A stretch of DNA of 64,000 nucleotides. Origin: Glossina fuscipes. Its lineage: Eukaryota > Arthropoda > Insecta > Diptera > Glossinidae. The position numbers were made by a program, and so were the translations under genes. Of the stretch, positions 21,851-34,500 are shown one piece after another. Below the pieces are notes generated by a model. The model was not told the origin of the DNA, searched no databases, and worked only from the letters and a program-made list of their open reading frames with translations. Numbering within the stretch: the stretch's first letter is position 1; each line of letters begins with the position of its first letter. Where the stretch lies: NCBI RefSeq assembly GCF_014805625.2, contig NW_023998455.1, positions 6,365,805 to 6,429,804 on the forward strand, in the 5' to 3' direction.

Positions 21851-21859
21851 TATAAATTG

Positions 21860-24335
21860 CTTTTGAGAGAAGGTAAAAGTGCGCAATGGCGCGGAATTCT
21901 AACGGTTTCGAGATTGGAGAATTTTCTGGAATAGAAAGCATCAGGTTTGACGGTGTTTTAAAGTTCCTTGGTTTTTCTGCTCCTACTGTAACATTTAAAG
22001 TGAGAACTGTAAGTCAATTTCGCTTCAATGAATTCAAAGCCAGTGTGATCTTGTTACCCTCGGTCGCTTATCCTTTGCAGGATTTTTTATAACAAATCTT
22101 TGTGAAATGTGTATTACTGAATATACCCACGATTTGATTAGTTTACAAACGCCATAAGTTGTTTGACTTGTTCGATGGGTTTCCAACGTTTACAGTTTCT
22201 AAGTAGGTAAATTTGTTTGCTTCACAAAATCATAAGCCCCTCTTTACAATATTTTACTTTACGAATTTTCTATTGATTAAGGAAGATTTCTTTAAGCGTT
22301 TCACAACTATCATCGAATCCAGAACTTGTTTCTAATGTATGTCCCCATTCAAAGTCTCGACAAAATGAAAGGATCGATATCGTGCCTGCATATCGTCTCA
22401 CCAGATTGACGAGTTTTCATAGTTTCAAATAAAAATTTGTATTAAATTACGTCAGTTTTAATCAGTTTTATGAAATTTTTCCTTTTTCTTTATGCAATAT
22501 CGTATACGATAATAGCTTTCAAAAGAAACAAAATATTTTCAACGAATATACACACAAGTTTACGCACAGTTAGTCGTTTTCTTCTCATACGCACTGAAAG
22601 ATATCGCATTTTCATGACGTTAAGTATGCTATCAAAGAACAACTACATACACATATGTACATCATTTATAACCATAAATATTGGGAGGCAAATATAATGG
22701 TAACACAAATTATTTTGTGCGAAATATGTTATTTGTGAGTAAAACTAAATATGCAGACATATGTTAACATCCGTATATAACATCTTCTTATTCTTATACT
22801 TAGTAGTGGTCCGAGTAGTGGTAGCAGCAGGAGTAGTTTAACATTATTTACAAACATTCGAGCATATTCATGGTTTCCATCTTAAATGTATTTCCTATAA
22901 ACGTGCGTATTAGCCTTGTGGTACATATTTATGTGTTTATGTTCACAAGTTATAGGTGCGTGCGTAAATTCCTTTAGCTTTAGGTTAATATTGTCGATGG
23001 CAGCATGCGTGCCTGTGTATGTAAGTCTAATAACAAAATTTCATAAAAACATTCAGGCCCGTTTTAGCACATATGTCCTACCATTATAAGCACATAAATA
23101 AAATACAAATTTGTATGTGTAGAACAAAGGCAAGAGAAAAATTTCATCCTTTCGATGCTGTCTAAAAATCAATCCTTACATAATGTGAATACTTACGAAC
23201 CAATAGAGTGATTATTATTATAAATATTCCTTCACGTGCACTTGAAGTCTTATGTAAGTTAGTGTGGATAATTTGTTACTTACCATATACTTTCATATTG
23301 ATTTGTATCGCGTCGTTGCAATAGAGACACGTTTCTCTGATAACATGTAACTTTTATATTCGAAATAATTTCTACTAAAGGTATATTAAGTTTATGTGGA
23401 TGTGTGGAACATGCAGAAGATTTCCTTATATCGATCGAAACAGGGTCATTTTGCGAATCGATCAAAATGTGTCTGTTCCCGTAAATGTGCGAAACGTGAA
23501 TCTTGTGGAATGATGTTTCGAAGAGTTTCCCATCGAAATTTACTTACAAAAACAAAAACAAGGAACACTTAGATATATTTTTTTGAGTTCGTTCTATATA
23601 AAGATTCTCACTAGGAGTAAGCTTTTAAGAGCTTAGATAATTAGAGTCAGTTCAGGGCATACAACTTGTATTATATTATGTCGAATATATATAAACAGAT
23701 TGCGTTAGACAAAGTGACGTAGGATATTCAAAAGTGGCATTGCCCAACGATAACACTTTCATTCGTTCATTTGCATATTCCTGTTAAATTATATGCTAAT
23801 TGGCTTCACTTTGCTTTTTTTTATACCAACAGTGCATATTTACCAAAATATATATACAAGAGAGTACAATATATGTATATAAATATTTACATAAATAAAT
23901 ATGTACAATAATATATATACATGTGCGCCTACAATGAATAAAAAATAATAATAAACGAAAATTATTTCATTTAATCCAAAGTTAATTCTCTGTTGATAAC
24001 AGATCTACGATAGCGTTTAGGTAAATTTTATGTATCAAGCGCTCGGAAATGGATTCGAATTAAGCGATTGACTGAAATTTTTAACTTAACTTAAAACGTA
24101 TGTATGCAGAGGACATATGACTCCAACGAGGCGTTTAACATAACTACTATCAATGGAATGGATACGGTGTTTATGAGGAAATTTAAACGATTTAATTGAA
24201 TGATTGATGAAACAAAAACCACTTAGGTCAAAGAAAAAATTCGCCCCAACATTCGCATCAACAGTTTCTGGGCGTTGTCTGTCTAGGGCCGAATATCGCA
24301 TACAAATGTGAATGGGATAAAATTTACCCTTCACC
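21860..24335. other. Intergenic stretch, nothing recognised
   Basis: AT-rich DNA with many ATATGTA-type low-complexity patches (notably 23840-23950). No gene, RNA or identifiable transposon was seen. Confidence 0.45.
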
Positions 24336-24339
24336 TTTT

Positions 24340-24760
24340 ACTTCACTAACTGTGTGTTGTTGAGGGAAACTAATCTACGATGTCGTGACGTCCACCATAA
24401 TTGATTTAAAATGAAGACATTTGGCTTGTCGCAGTCTATTCTCCAAGTCCTTTTATTTGATATCCATATGGACTGTATTTTTAAGAAAAAATTTATCCAC
24501 CATATTGTGACGTCGCCCACAATTAATTAATACACTAAGCTTGTTGCAGTCCACTCTCCAAGCCCTCTTCTATTATACCCATAACAACCGCATTATAACG
24601 AAATTATTAATCGGTTACGTCGTGATGCTCACCGTAATTAGTTTGGAATTAACGCACTTACCTTGTCGCCTTCTATTCTCCAAGTGCTTTTACTCGATAC
24701 TGATACCGTTGGCATGATTAAGAAAACAGTTACTCAGCCAGGTTGTGGTGTCCACTATCT
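24340..24760. repeat. Tandem array of about 3.5 units, period 114-123 bp
   Basis: Each unit has the order GTCGTGACGTCCACCATAAT, then TTGTCGCAGTCTATTCTCC, then AAGTCCTTTTATTTGATATCC, then a TTAAGAAAA stretch. The GTGACG landmark starts near 24384, 24507, 24621 (as GTGATG) and 24743 (as GTGGTG). Units differ by perhaps 25-30 percent. A lone related unit is at 5090-5200, attached to a hairpin-type transposon end, so the array is probably the internal minisatellite of a mobile element. Confidence 0.75.
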
Positions 24761-24989
24761 TTATTTTAGACTTGATAATATATCTTCATTTGAGGAAAGT
24801 ACAAAATAATTTTCAACATTTTGTCTTCTGCACCTTGTGATTAATAAACATATGACAGCAAAAAAGGGGGAAAAGAGGAAAATTTAATTACTTTTAGCTT
24901 TGTGTGGGCATGGTTGATTGTTTCCATTCTTGCACATACATAGCAGAGTTTTTCATAAAGTAACTGTAATAAATTTTGATCCTTTTATC

Positions 24990-25330
24990 TTTCACAATTT
25001 GTGAGTAATGAGCAAAAACCCCTAAGATATTTTCTTATAAAAACCGAGTTGCGTTCATTTTATGCTTTACTTTACGGCAGTGGGTTTGACCAATGGTGCT
25101 TGTTTACAACATCAACCTTGCGTGCAAAGACTTTCAATGTTTCTTACAAATTTGAAACCGATATCTTCATTTTTGCGATCAGAAGAACAATCAACATTAC
25201 ACACGATAGAAACACACAGACGTGGCTTAATCAATTTACAATTTCATGCTGATCAAGAATACATTATATATATCTCCGAAACTTCCTTTTGGATGTTGCA
25301 AACATCATGGCAAATGAGTGGGTTTGGAAC
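24990..25330 (-). mobile_element. DINE-1-like interspersed repeat copy, minus orientation
   Basis: Read on the minus strand it matches 63490-63800: GTTTGCAACATCC, a block before GATCAGCATGAAATT, GAAGATATCGGTTTCAAATT, AACATTGAAAGTCTTTGC, GGTCAAACCCACTGC and GGGTTTTTGCTCATTACTC. Short peptide similarity between the two copies (AKTFNVSYKFE versus TKTFNVSTKFE) only reflects nucleotide homology. Confidence 0.65.
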
Positions 25331-25394
25331 TTGCGAAGGTAAGCAGGTGTCGATAAAGATTGCGTATGTTTACCGGAACGACGATGGATTTTGA

Positions 25395-25412
25395 GAGAGA
25401 GGGAGAGAGAGG

Positions 25413-25449
<37 letters not shown>
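25395..25449. repeat. (GA)n microsatellite
   Basis: GAGAGAGAGG units grade into pure GA. A second short GA run lies at about 26181-26195. The 25450-27110 interval holds no recognised gene. Confidence 0.9.
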
Positions 25450-25450
<1 letters not shown>

Positions 25451-27116
25451 CATAGACAAATGCCTTTTTGTTCCAAGCCAAAATGCAATATTGAACGTTT
25501 TTCCTGCGTGAAGGTAAGGCGCAGTGTTCGCGCTTGTGTTTATACCACTAATAGAGTGTCCGTGTTTAAGTTAAAAATTATATGCTTCTGTTGTTGATGA
25601 ATAAACTTTTGTAAAGAAAGACATTAAGTTGTTATTGTTAAGATTCGTTCTGTATTTCTTACTTCACTAGTATTTATCTTAAACTCTTCCTAAACGATTC
25701 TTACAAAAGCATAGTCAATTAAAACTTTGGCATTTAATCAAAACTCTTCTTCTTTTTTGTTTAAAGTTAACTTTTGTACTTTTTTGAATATATCCATCAT
25801 TCTACTTGTTTAATATATAATCTCTTTGAAAAATATCTGAAGAAGCTGAACAAACTGTCAGAAATGCGGCAAAGATATTCAAACGCGTCAGCCGCGCAAA
25901 AATATAAGACCAAGTCAAACGGGTTTTCATTGCAAGCTGACATACGAATTATATGAAAAATGAAATATTTTTCTTCCACACGCCATCTAAACCCCCTCAT
26001 CCGCCCTCGTTACTCTTTTGGGTGCCATTTTTTAAGTTTAAGTTGACATTACGTACACACAATCCCACGTAAGGAGAGAGTAGTGGAAATTAAGGCAGAG
26101 AGGGTTGACACCATTTGAAGTCTGCCAGCAGCTGATTTCGAATAAAATATGAGCCGTTTGGCAACGCCAATCATACTACAAAGAGAGAGAGAGAGATACC
26201 AGACAACACGTTACCCATTTGTCTGTTGCTGGATGTCTTTCCGCAAAAATGTCCTGCGGTAAAAGGTGATCACGGAGGCTGGCAAATAGGCTAACACACA
26301 CATAACAGTTTTCAATTACTAGGCATATCCGGTTTTTTCCTTTGTTTTATTTCGTGACATCAAATGATTTTTGAAAAAAGGGCGGGAGAGAGAAATTTAT
26401 ATGAGTGTTTCTACGCTCGTGCCTAGCGTGGCAGGAGAATGAAATGTGTAAAGGCCAATTATTATTACTCATCCCTGAGTTTGGAAAGGAGCTGCTTCGC
26501 TGGAGTACTTTTTTTGTAAAACTTGAACATGTTTGAGACGCGACAGTTTGTTCTCGGCGGAGTCAATCAGTCCGGTTGCGAAAATTTGTAGTCAACAAGT
26601 CCCTATACGAAGTGTTTTTGTTGTACAGAAGACCTGGAATACCGTTTATTGTACCCCTTGCCTAGGAAGTTTTTCGGGTGGAAACCTGTACATGAAAATT
26701 TATTTAAAATATTTGTTTCTGTACATTTTCTACTCACCAGAAAAATACATGCATTTTGAAGAGTAGAATAAATTTAGCGGCGAACTAAGCTTAAGTTAGA
26801 AAACTATCTATCTAAATCGATCTAAGAACTCGCTTCCATTTAATCAAAGTTTGAAAATTCGAAATCTATATATTTTGGAAATGAGGCCATTAAATAAGTA
26901 TATTATTGTAAAGCTTATATATTTTTACCTTTTTATCCACTCTTGCAGAGCATGTTTATTAATAAATATATTAGAAATCCAAGGATGCAACTTGAGCACG
27001 AGCTCATTTTCCTTTCATTTCCCCTCAAAGAAAATAAATATAAATAAGATTTGCAAGTGTGAAGTGACAATTTTCTTTTTGGGAAAAAGATTTTGAGTTC
27101 AGAAGAAAAAAAAAAA

Positions 27117-27350
27117 ATAAAATAGTTTATCGCTTGTTATATATTTTCTCAATTTTTCGGGCAAATTGTGGATACTACGCCTTTCGAGTCGATTTTTCAC
27201 ATTCTCGCACCAACCAAAGCTGTGCTCAGCGAATACGTGATGATCGATCAATGCAGGCAAGTATCTGTTGGAAGAAGCCAAGTCTAGCGGGTAAACGGCG
27301 TAGACTAACATTTTCCAGTTGAGGTGATTGAAGGTGTGACAAACAGGCAT
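27117..27350 (-). pseudogene. Degenerate mariner (irritans-like) transposase C-terminus
   Basis: The minus-strand translation has LNWKMLVYAVYPLDLASSN, matching the family block LxWEVLPHPPYSPDLAPSD. It is followed by AEHSFGWCENVKNRL and RRSIHNLPEKLRKYITSDK, matching AEQRF.SYEEVKKWL and RRGIH.LPERWEK.IASDG. The third catalytic Asp position (APSD) reads Asn here, so even this part is inactive. The open frame continues upstream to 27575 with only vague similarity (a possible remnant of the LLHDNARPH region), interrupted by a decamer repeat. A T-run follows the C-terminus. Confidence 0.85.
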
Positions 27351-27453
27351 TGGCGTATGGATGGATCGGCAGATGTCACTTGAGAAACTTACCCAGTGAT
27401 GCTTCTCTCGATATTCTAGTCGTCCTAGTTCTAGCGAACGACTAATTGTTGCT

Positions 27454-27494
27454 AGCAGTGTTTGGCAGTGTTTGGCAGTGTTTGGCAGTGTTTG
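27454..27494. repeat. 10-bp tandem repeat (CAGTGTTTGG), about 4 copies
   Basis: Four near-perfect copies of CAGTGTTTGG inside the open frame that extends upstream of the mariner relic. Slippage in dead transposon DNA is the simplest origin. Confidence 0.85.
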
Positions 27495-28090
27495 AATCGT
27501 TTCACCAGATTTTAACAGGTAATAGGCGCGCTCATCCACTACATAGCATAGAACGTTTTCTTCTTGCCAAAGCAATTCGGTCTAGCGATCGATGTGAATG
27601 GCATGCCTGGATTTATCCGCAGAATTTGTGCCCCTGGGCCTCTCAAGATTGATCCACCTTTCAACCATGGTCACGTTGCGATACATACGAAGCAAAACGA
27701 AAACTGTCGACTGTCGTTTCGCATAAACTTCGACCTTTTCGGTGCTGGAAAAAGCATTGTTGTTTTGCGATAAGTGTTGGTTTTACGATTGGTAGTAGAC
27801 AAGGTCCAACTTCAAACATGCATTTCTATACATGAGGTGTTATTCATCCGTCTCTTGAAACGTCATTTCATATCTGTAGACTTGATAAGTAATAAAATTA
27901 TATTTGTTTAGGTCTACGTCTGTCGGCATATTATACGTATGGTCGAGGGAGAAGGTCGAAGGGGAGTGGGCTGCCTCAGTTTTTGTTATTAGAACCATTC
28001 GGCCATGTAGGACATAATATAATTCTTGAGGGCGGTACTCGAGGGTACTCGATCAAACTTTTCTCTCTCTTGCTCTTAGTAACAGTCAGG

Positions 28091-28190
28091 NNNNNNNNNN
28101 NNNNNNNNNNNNNNNNNNNNNNNNNNNNNNNNNNNNNNNNNNNNNNNNNNNNNNNNNNNNNNNNNNNNNNNNNNNNNNNNNNNNNNNNNN
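28091..28190. other. Assembly gap (100 N)
   Basis: Exactly 100 N's between a normal sequence and a T-run. The round number suggests a gap of unknown true size. Distances across it should not be trusted. Confidence 0.99.
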
Positions 28191-28438
28191 TTTTTTTTTT
28201 TTTATAGATTTATTGCATTTAATATATATATTTTTTTAATATTAACTTATTTTAGTTTTGTTCAATTTTTGGTTTATTTTGTAATTCCTTAGCTGTTACA
28301 CGATGAAGAATGAAACTTGTGCTTAACTATTTATTGTCCAAACTAAATAATGTTTCAAGCTTAGCAAGCCTTAATAGGTAACAATAAAAATCATTTTAAA
28401 TGTATTTTCCAAAAAACAATGACTAGATTATAATGAGG

Positions 28439-28444
28439 TTTATT
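28439..28444 (-). terminator. AATAAA poly(A) signal of the CCAP receptor
   Basis: TTTATT on the plus strand, 134 bases past the receptor stop codon. A second AATAAA on the minus strand lies at 28330-28335. Confidence 0.5.
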
Positions 28445-28577
28445 AAAAATTTTAAATGATTTACTTTACTATTTTCCTCTCCCCCCCGTACATGTATTTA
28501 AGTGCATGTTAAGTTAAATGCATTTCATTTTTCGTTCATGCTTAAACAATACCGCACAAATGAAAGTTCTTTAGCTA

Positions 28578-31500
28578 TCATACCGCCGACATGGCGTTGG
28601 CATGGTCTAGCGAATGCGATTTAGGTCTTTCGAATATCATTAGTTGAGTGTTGCCCTTGTTGGAGCGGCGACTAACCGTCAATGAAGTGGTTAGCGTACG
28701 CATCGAATCGCAGCTATTGTGCAGGCGCCGGCCAACTGTGTTGCAACGATTTTGCGTTGAATTATCACGATATGTCTTACAACAACACGTAAACCATTTA
28801 AAAGGCGGAAAGCGGCTAAAGTTGCAAAGAAAGACATTATTTACTACAATTCTCGATTTCGATAATTGAAATTTTGTTAAAAGCTTCTCATAAATTACCT
28901 AAATGTTCTAAACACCGCGGAAGAGAAAATGCAATAGATTAAGGGATTGGCGGCCGAATTGAGTGGCGCCAAACTTTGTATAAACGTAGCTATGGCTATA
29001 TTCGTTTGCGTTGGTGGGATATGTCCGAACACTTGCAGCAAATCGAACACGATATACGGCGACCAGCATAATATGAATACAATGACTATGACGAAAGTCA
29101 TTTTAACCGTTTTGACTTTCGCTTTTGGTATAATGCCACGTGAACTGGCGCGTCGGTTATTGGCATCCGTAAATCCGGTGCCAGTGCGGCCAGCAGCGCT
29201 TGCGAATACCGATCCTTTGGCCCAGATAGTTTTCACTATTACCGCGTAACAGATCGATATTATGAGGGCGGGAAATGCAAACAACGTGGCCGAAACTAAA
29301 CTCATGTACACCTGCCAGGCCAATGGTGTTGCAAATTCTATCCAACATTGCGTCCGTCCCTGTATTAATTTCTCTTCGTAGAGCAGCAAAATGGGTAGCG
29401 AAAATAATGCCGCTACAAACCACGCTCCAGCGACTAATCGACGTGCTCGTTTCCCTTGAAGAAGAAAATTAAAAAAAGAAATTGTTCTTTAACTTTGCGC
29501 TTTACGTTACCAATAGCATGTATGTAAATGTCGTTCAAAAAAGTGCAACTTACATGACTTTGAGAAATTCATAGGATGTGTTATGGCGTCATATCGGTCA
29601 ATGCTCATGCTCACCAGTACATAGGTAGATGAATATGTTACACAAGCTTGCGAGAAACGTATCACTTTACAGGCAATATTACCCGCCCGCCACGATATCG
29701 TTATCCGCCATATAATGTCGGTTAACACATTTAATAGGCCCACACACAGATCTATGACGAGACGGAAGAACATTAGAAGAAGAATTTCTAGAGTTCCGGT
29801 TCGTTCGCTTGTTCGTTCGTTCGTTCGCTATTCGCATTATAAAATGGAAATTGTGGACATTGTCTTTGCCCACACATTCTCTCACAATTACACAATTTGA
29901 TAAAACATTTTTGCATAAATTTATACCAAAGGGTAATATTTTAAATATTCATTCGTTAATTGACTGTTTATCGCTTAATTTCAATTTTTCACTTACCAGC
30001 TAAAGCCAATTGCTTGATGAAATAATTCATGCGTGATTTTCGATTTTTATTCATGAACATCACGAATAACACGGCAGAGTTTCCCAAAACAATTACCGCA
30101 AATAATATCCATAGCACAGCAAATTGTTCGGTCTGCAAAGAGGAAACAACTTGAAATTAAAATTCCATGGGAACGAATGAATTCTTTCTAAAATCAAAAA
30201 GCGAATCAATAAAAATATCAGAATTTTATATAATATTCGTAAGCTCTTCTCCGATTATTGCAGGGAAAGCCACATTTTCTGATCACTTAACTGAATAAAG
30301 ACAAACAGTGTCTCATAAATCGTTAAAAGTCTTTTTATTCGGGTTATCGTGTATTATGTACTTGTCGAATCCGGTCATCGAAGCTCATGAGCGAGTTCAT
30401 GAAAGTTGTAAAAAATATACTTAAGCCTTGACTTGAATTGATTTGTGATGCAAATGAAGAATACGACGAGTGCGGCAGCGCCTGCCAACCGGAATGTCAT
30501 AAGCCTAACGTAGATTCTTGCAGGACGGACTGTATTTTAGGTTGTGGATGTAAGCAAAGAATTCTGAGAAATTCGGATAGGCAATGTGTCGCACCAAGCG
30601 CTTGTAATCCATAAAATGGATATCAATTCAAGTTCAAATATATGTTCATAAAAACTTCCTAAAACTAAACTTTGCCGTAAGGAAAAAGTGTACGCATTTA
30701 CTATGTGATGACGTAAAACACTCATCCCTGAATGCAATCTTTAATATGCGAATACCATTATCAATACCAGTTGCATAACCATAGCCATAGGGTTGACATA
30801 TTTGACTGACTAAATGGATGCGTGCATTAGCTACCTTTCATAAATTTGTTGAATATTTAGCTAAATTTTAAAGAAACTCTTGTCAAAATCTTTTTCGTTA
30901 GTTGAGAGGTTCGTAAAAAAATATTCCGAAGTTTATGAACGGTCTTTTCTACTACTTAGCAAGGATTTCTACACAAGTCGAGAACGTGAAAGAATTTCCT
31001 CTTGACTCCCTTTATAACTTTTTACGTCTCTCTACTTTCCTTTGACTCCTCTTCCCCCACCCCGCTCTCTATCTCTTACACTATTTTCTTTATTCATTGC
31101 TTTCCTGGCTCTTTCTCACTGCCTATGGCTTTTTCTCCCTATTTTTCTTCATTCACTTTCTGCCCTGGTTTTATAAGACGTCTCCAAAAGGTAGTTGCAG
31201 CCTTACGTTGAAATCACTGATATTGCAAACAAAATGGTGTTTTTCTTCCCATCTCAATCCTTCTCTATTTGTCCTTCGATTTTTCCCTCTTCTCTCTTCC
31301 TCTTTCTCTCTATGTCTTTTCGTAATAGGGCGTCTCTAAGAGATCGTTGGAGCTTTACATGGAAATCACTGACCTTAAAAATAAAAAGAAGAATTTTTAA
31401 ATTCAATCTCTTCCTATTTCCACCTCTCTCCCTCTCTCGCCCTCACTATTCCCTCCCTCTCTCCGTGTGACCAGATAACAAATAGCCACCGGGACAGAAG

Positions 31501-34500
31501 AACTGACAGCATAGAATAGATTCAAAAAATGATTCCGAAATCGAATTCAATCGATCCAATTCGATTCTCGAGTGTATCCTTAATGCAAATGGGGTAGAGT
31601 ATATATGGACAATTGTTTTTTTGTTTTTCACTCATTCAATATTTCGTGCTGCATACTGAGTTATATATTGCCGCTTGACAGATGCTATTTGCACATCAGC
31701 GACTCCAAATATGTTATGTGTCATATTGACGGAGGTTGATACATAATAAAAACCTTCTATTTTTCGTAAAAGCCGTAATGGATTACACTAAAGCCAATCG
31801 GTCAGAAAGATATAAGAACGCTTTCGTTTAAGTAAAGGCCAATAGAGTAAAAGGTTCACCGCTTCCGCTTAATATTGTCCTTCTATCGGTCTACGCCTAA
31901 ACAGCCATTGGCTTAACAATTGAAGTGAAATCTATTATAAAATTGCGCCTTAAATAGAACTAATTTCGTATGAATTGTTGTTGTGAAGCAAATAAAGTCG
32001 TTTATTAGCATATTTCGTAGAAGTCAACTTATGCTTAATGCTTATGGGTGCTAATCAAATTAACAACTAAAATTTAATATATAAATGTTTTCCATTCCTT
32101 TTGGCTTTTGCTTAGACGTTGGTAAACGTTTTACAAGCTATTGAGCTGAAAAGTAAATGAGTTAAGTCCTAAATCATTGTTTATCCTCATTTTAAATTTA
32201 TTGAGTTTTTATCCTTTTGAACAAAATACTTCGGTAAATCTTTCTAGTTTCCCATCTATGCTACGGCCGTTTTTAGTTAAGACAAAACATAAAGCTTCTT
32301 TGCCTATTTGCCAGGGAAAAATATAAAAAAAAAAAATAAAAAAAATATTATTCAATGTCAAGAAGTTAATAGGCAGGCGGAGGAGACAATGTGAACAAAG
32401 AATGGATGGGAAAAATTGCTTTCCTTAACCCAGAGGACATATTTCATTGCTTTCGGTGCATTGTCTGTAATAAATCTCTTAAGTTTAACAAACAATATTT
32501 TCTAGCGCTTTTAAAACTCTTCGCCTTACGCTTAATGCATGCATACACAAATATGTATATAAATCCTTATGGCAGCGAGGATATCTTAAGATAAACAAGA
32601 TATTAACGTAATTTATATGCTATGCACGCAAACGCAAATATAAAATATGACAGCATTTACTAAAATGAGGTTAATGAGTACAAATATTATTCAAATGTTA
32701 AACAATATTTAATAGGTTAGAAACTGAAGAAGGCGAACGCCGACTTTAACACAACATATGCGAATGAAAAATAAATGTCTGCCAAAATATTATAAATAAA
32801 TCAAAATTAAACACATATTGCATGGTAGTGACAGACGCCGATTGCTTTGTAAACTTCAAGTGCTTAAGGAATGTCTTTAGGGATTTAAAGTTCAAGTTCA
32901 GGTTGGGAATGTTTAAGCAGTGAAGCTGGTGTGTAATGAAGTGACGGCGAAGGCCTAATTCAAGGCGACCACTAGAACTATCTAGTACATCACATGCATG
33001 TATATCATATATACGATATACAGCCATGGACGCAGAAATAGTTACAGTTCACCATGAGAATGAACGTTAAAATGCATTAAGAAAAATTTTACATTAATTT
33101 GAGATATAATTAAAAGAACTTATGAAATACTTAATAATTTTTAAACAACTGTAAGGAAAGTTTTTTTTCATATACAAACGAACAATTCCAATTATATGTG
33201 AATACATGGCTGGGAGTATGCATGCGCGTATCTCCTTGAATGCTTGTATATACGCCGTTTCTATGTCCCATTGCATGGACGTGTAGCATAAATCCAAAGC
33301 ACTATTGCCTATGCCTATGAACTTGCGAGTTCTATTGCTTTTGTGCGTCAGGCAATAACAGAAGCCAAAGCAGGTTCTTACAACATTTTGGATATAAGGT
33401 CTCATCTCACTCGCACAAATGCACGCATGTTTATGATAGTATACTAACGTGTTTATATATATTATTAGCTATCATTGATAAGTACACCTATTGATGATGT
33501 TTGTATCGGTGGACATGCATTTTAGACGATTGACCAAAACATGTTAACTTCAGCCTTAATTACGTAAGAGTTCGACAATCGATGTACTGAGAATCACATT
33601 ATATCCAATCTTACATCGGCAATCGAGCTCCAGTTAGCTCTTGCTTCCCAAATCAAACAATAAATGAATACCATATTAATCTGAGCGTTTTATTTGGACA
33701 AAGAAATTTCATGATGATTTACTATATGCCTTGTCAATATATTTATATATATATATATATCTTTTCATATAGTCAGTCGTATGTAAGTTCTTGGAATGCA
33801 TGTAATAATGAACTAATAATTAGTAGGAAGAAATTTGGCTGCCGCGAAGCCGAGTAGACCAGAGCCGCGATTGTGAAGTCAGCTTTTAATCTCAGTGCGG
33901 TCTGGCCGCACTTGGCCGGAGCTGTAGTGGGAGCTTTGTAACTAAAGTGATAACTTGCCGATTGGACACAAACCCATTAGGCTACGGACATACTCCTTAT
34001 CTTCTTCGTCTTTCGCTTCGTCTTTCTGACCATGTTCCTTACAAAGTTTTCGATGAACACACCTACACAATTGTGAACACCTTTCTTTTCCCTATTTTTG
34101 CTTAAAAAAATAGAAAAAATCAATTACTTTCATCCAATATTATAGTACAGTAAAAGCTACTTATTCGCGCTTCGTTCATTCGTGTTTTCACTGTTCGCGG
34201 ATCAAGAAAAAAATTAAAAAAATGCCTATAATCGCGGCTATAAATTTCTTTATTCGCGGATCTAATAAGTACATACAAAATAGTAAAAGGATTCCAATAG
34301 GTATCCAATAACCATTCCTTATTCACGGTTTCTGTATTCGCGGCACATATATCCCGCGAATAAAGAACTTTTGCTGTATATGAAAATTTAGTTCTTTTCA
34401 TTTTTTCTAGGTCCACGATGATGGGTGTAAAAAATTCGTTCTCGACCGAATGTAATTTTATTTGTTTTGGATGGAAGAAAAAGCGATGGAATAATGATAT

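Noticed and set aside
25001..25394. 83- and 110-codon frames whose peptides resemble one encoded at 63562-63756
   Set aside because: The peptide similarity comes from both being copies of the same DINE-1-like DNA repeat; the frames differ and are not maintained.
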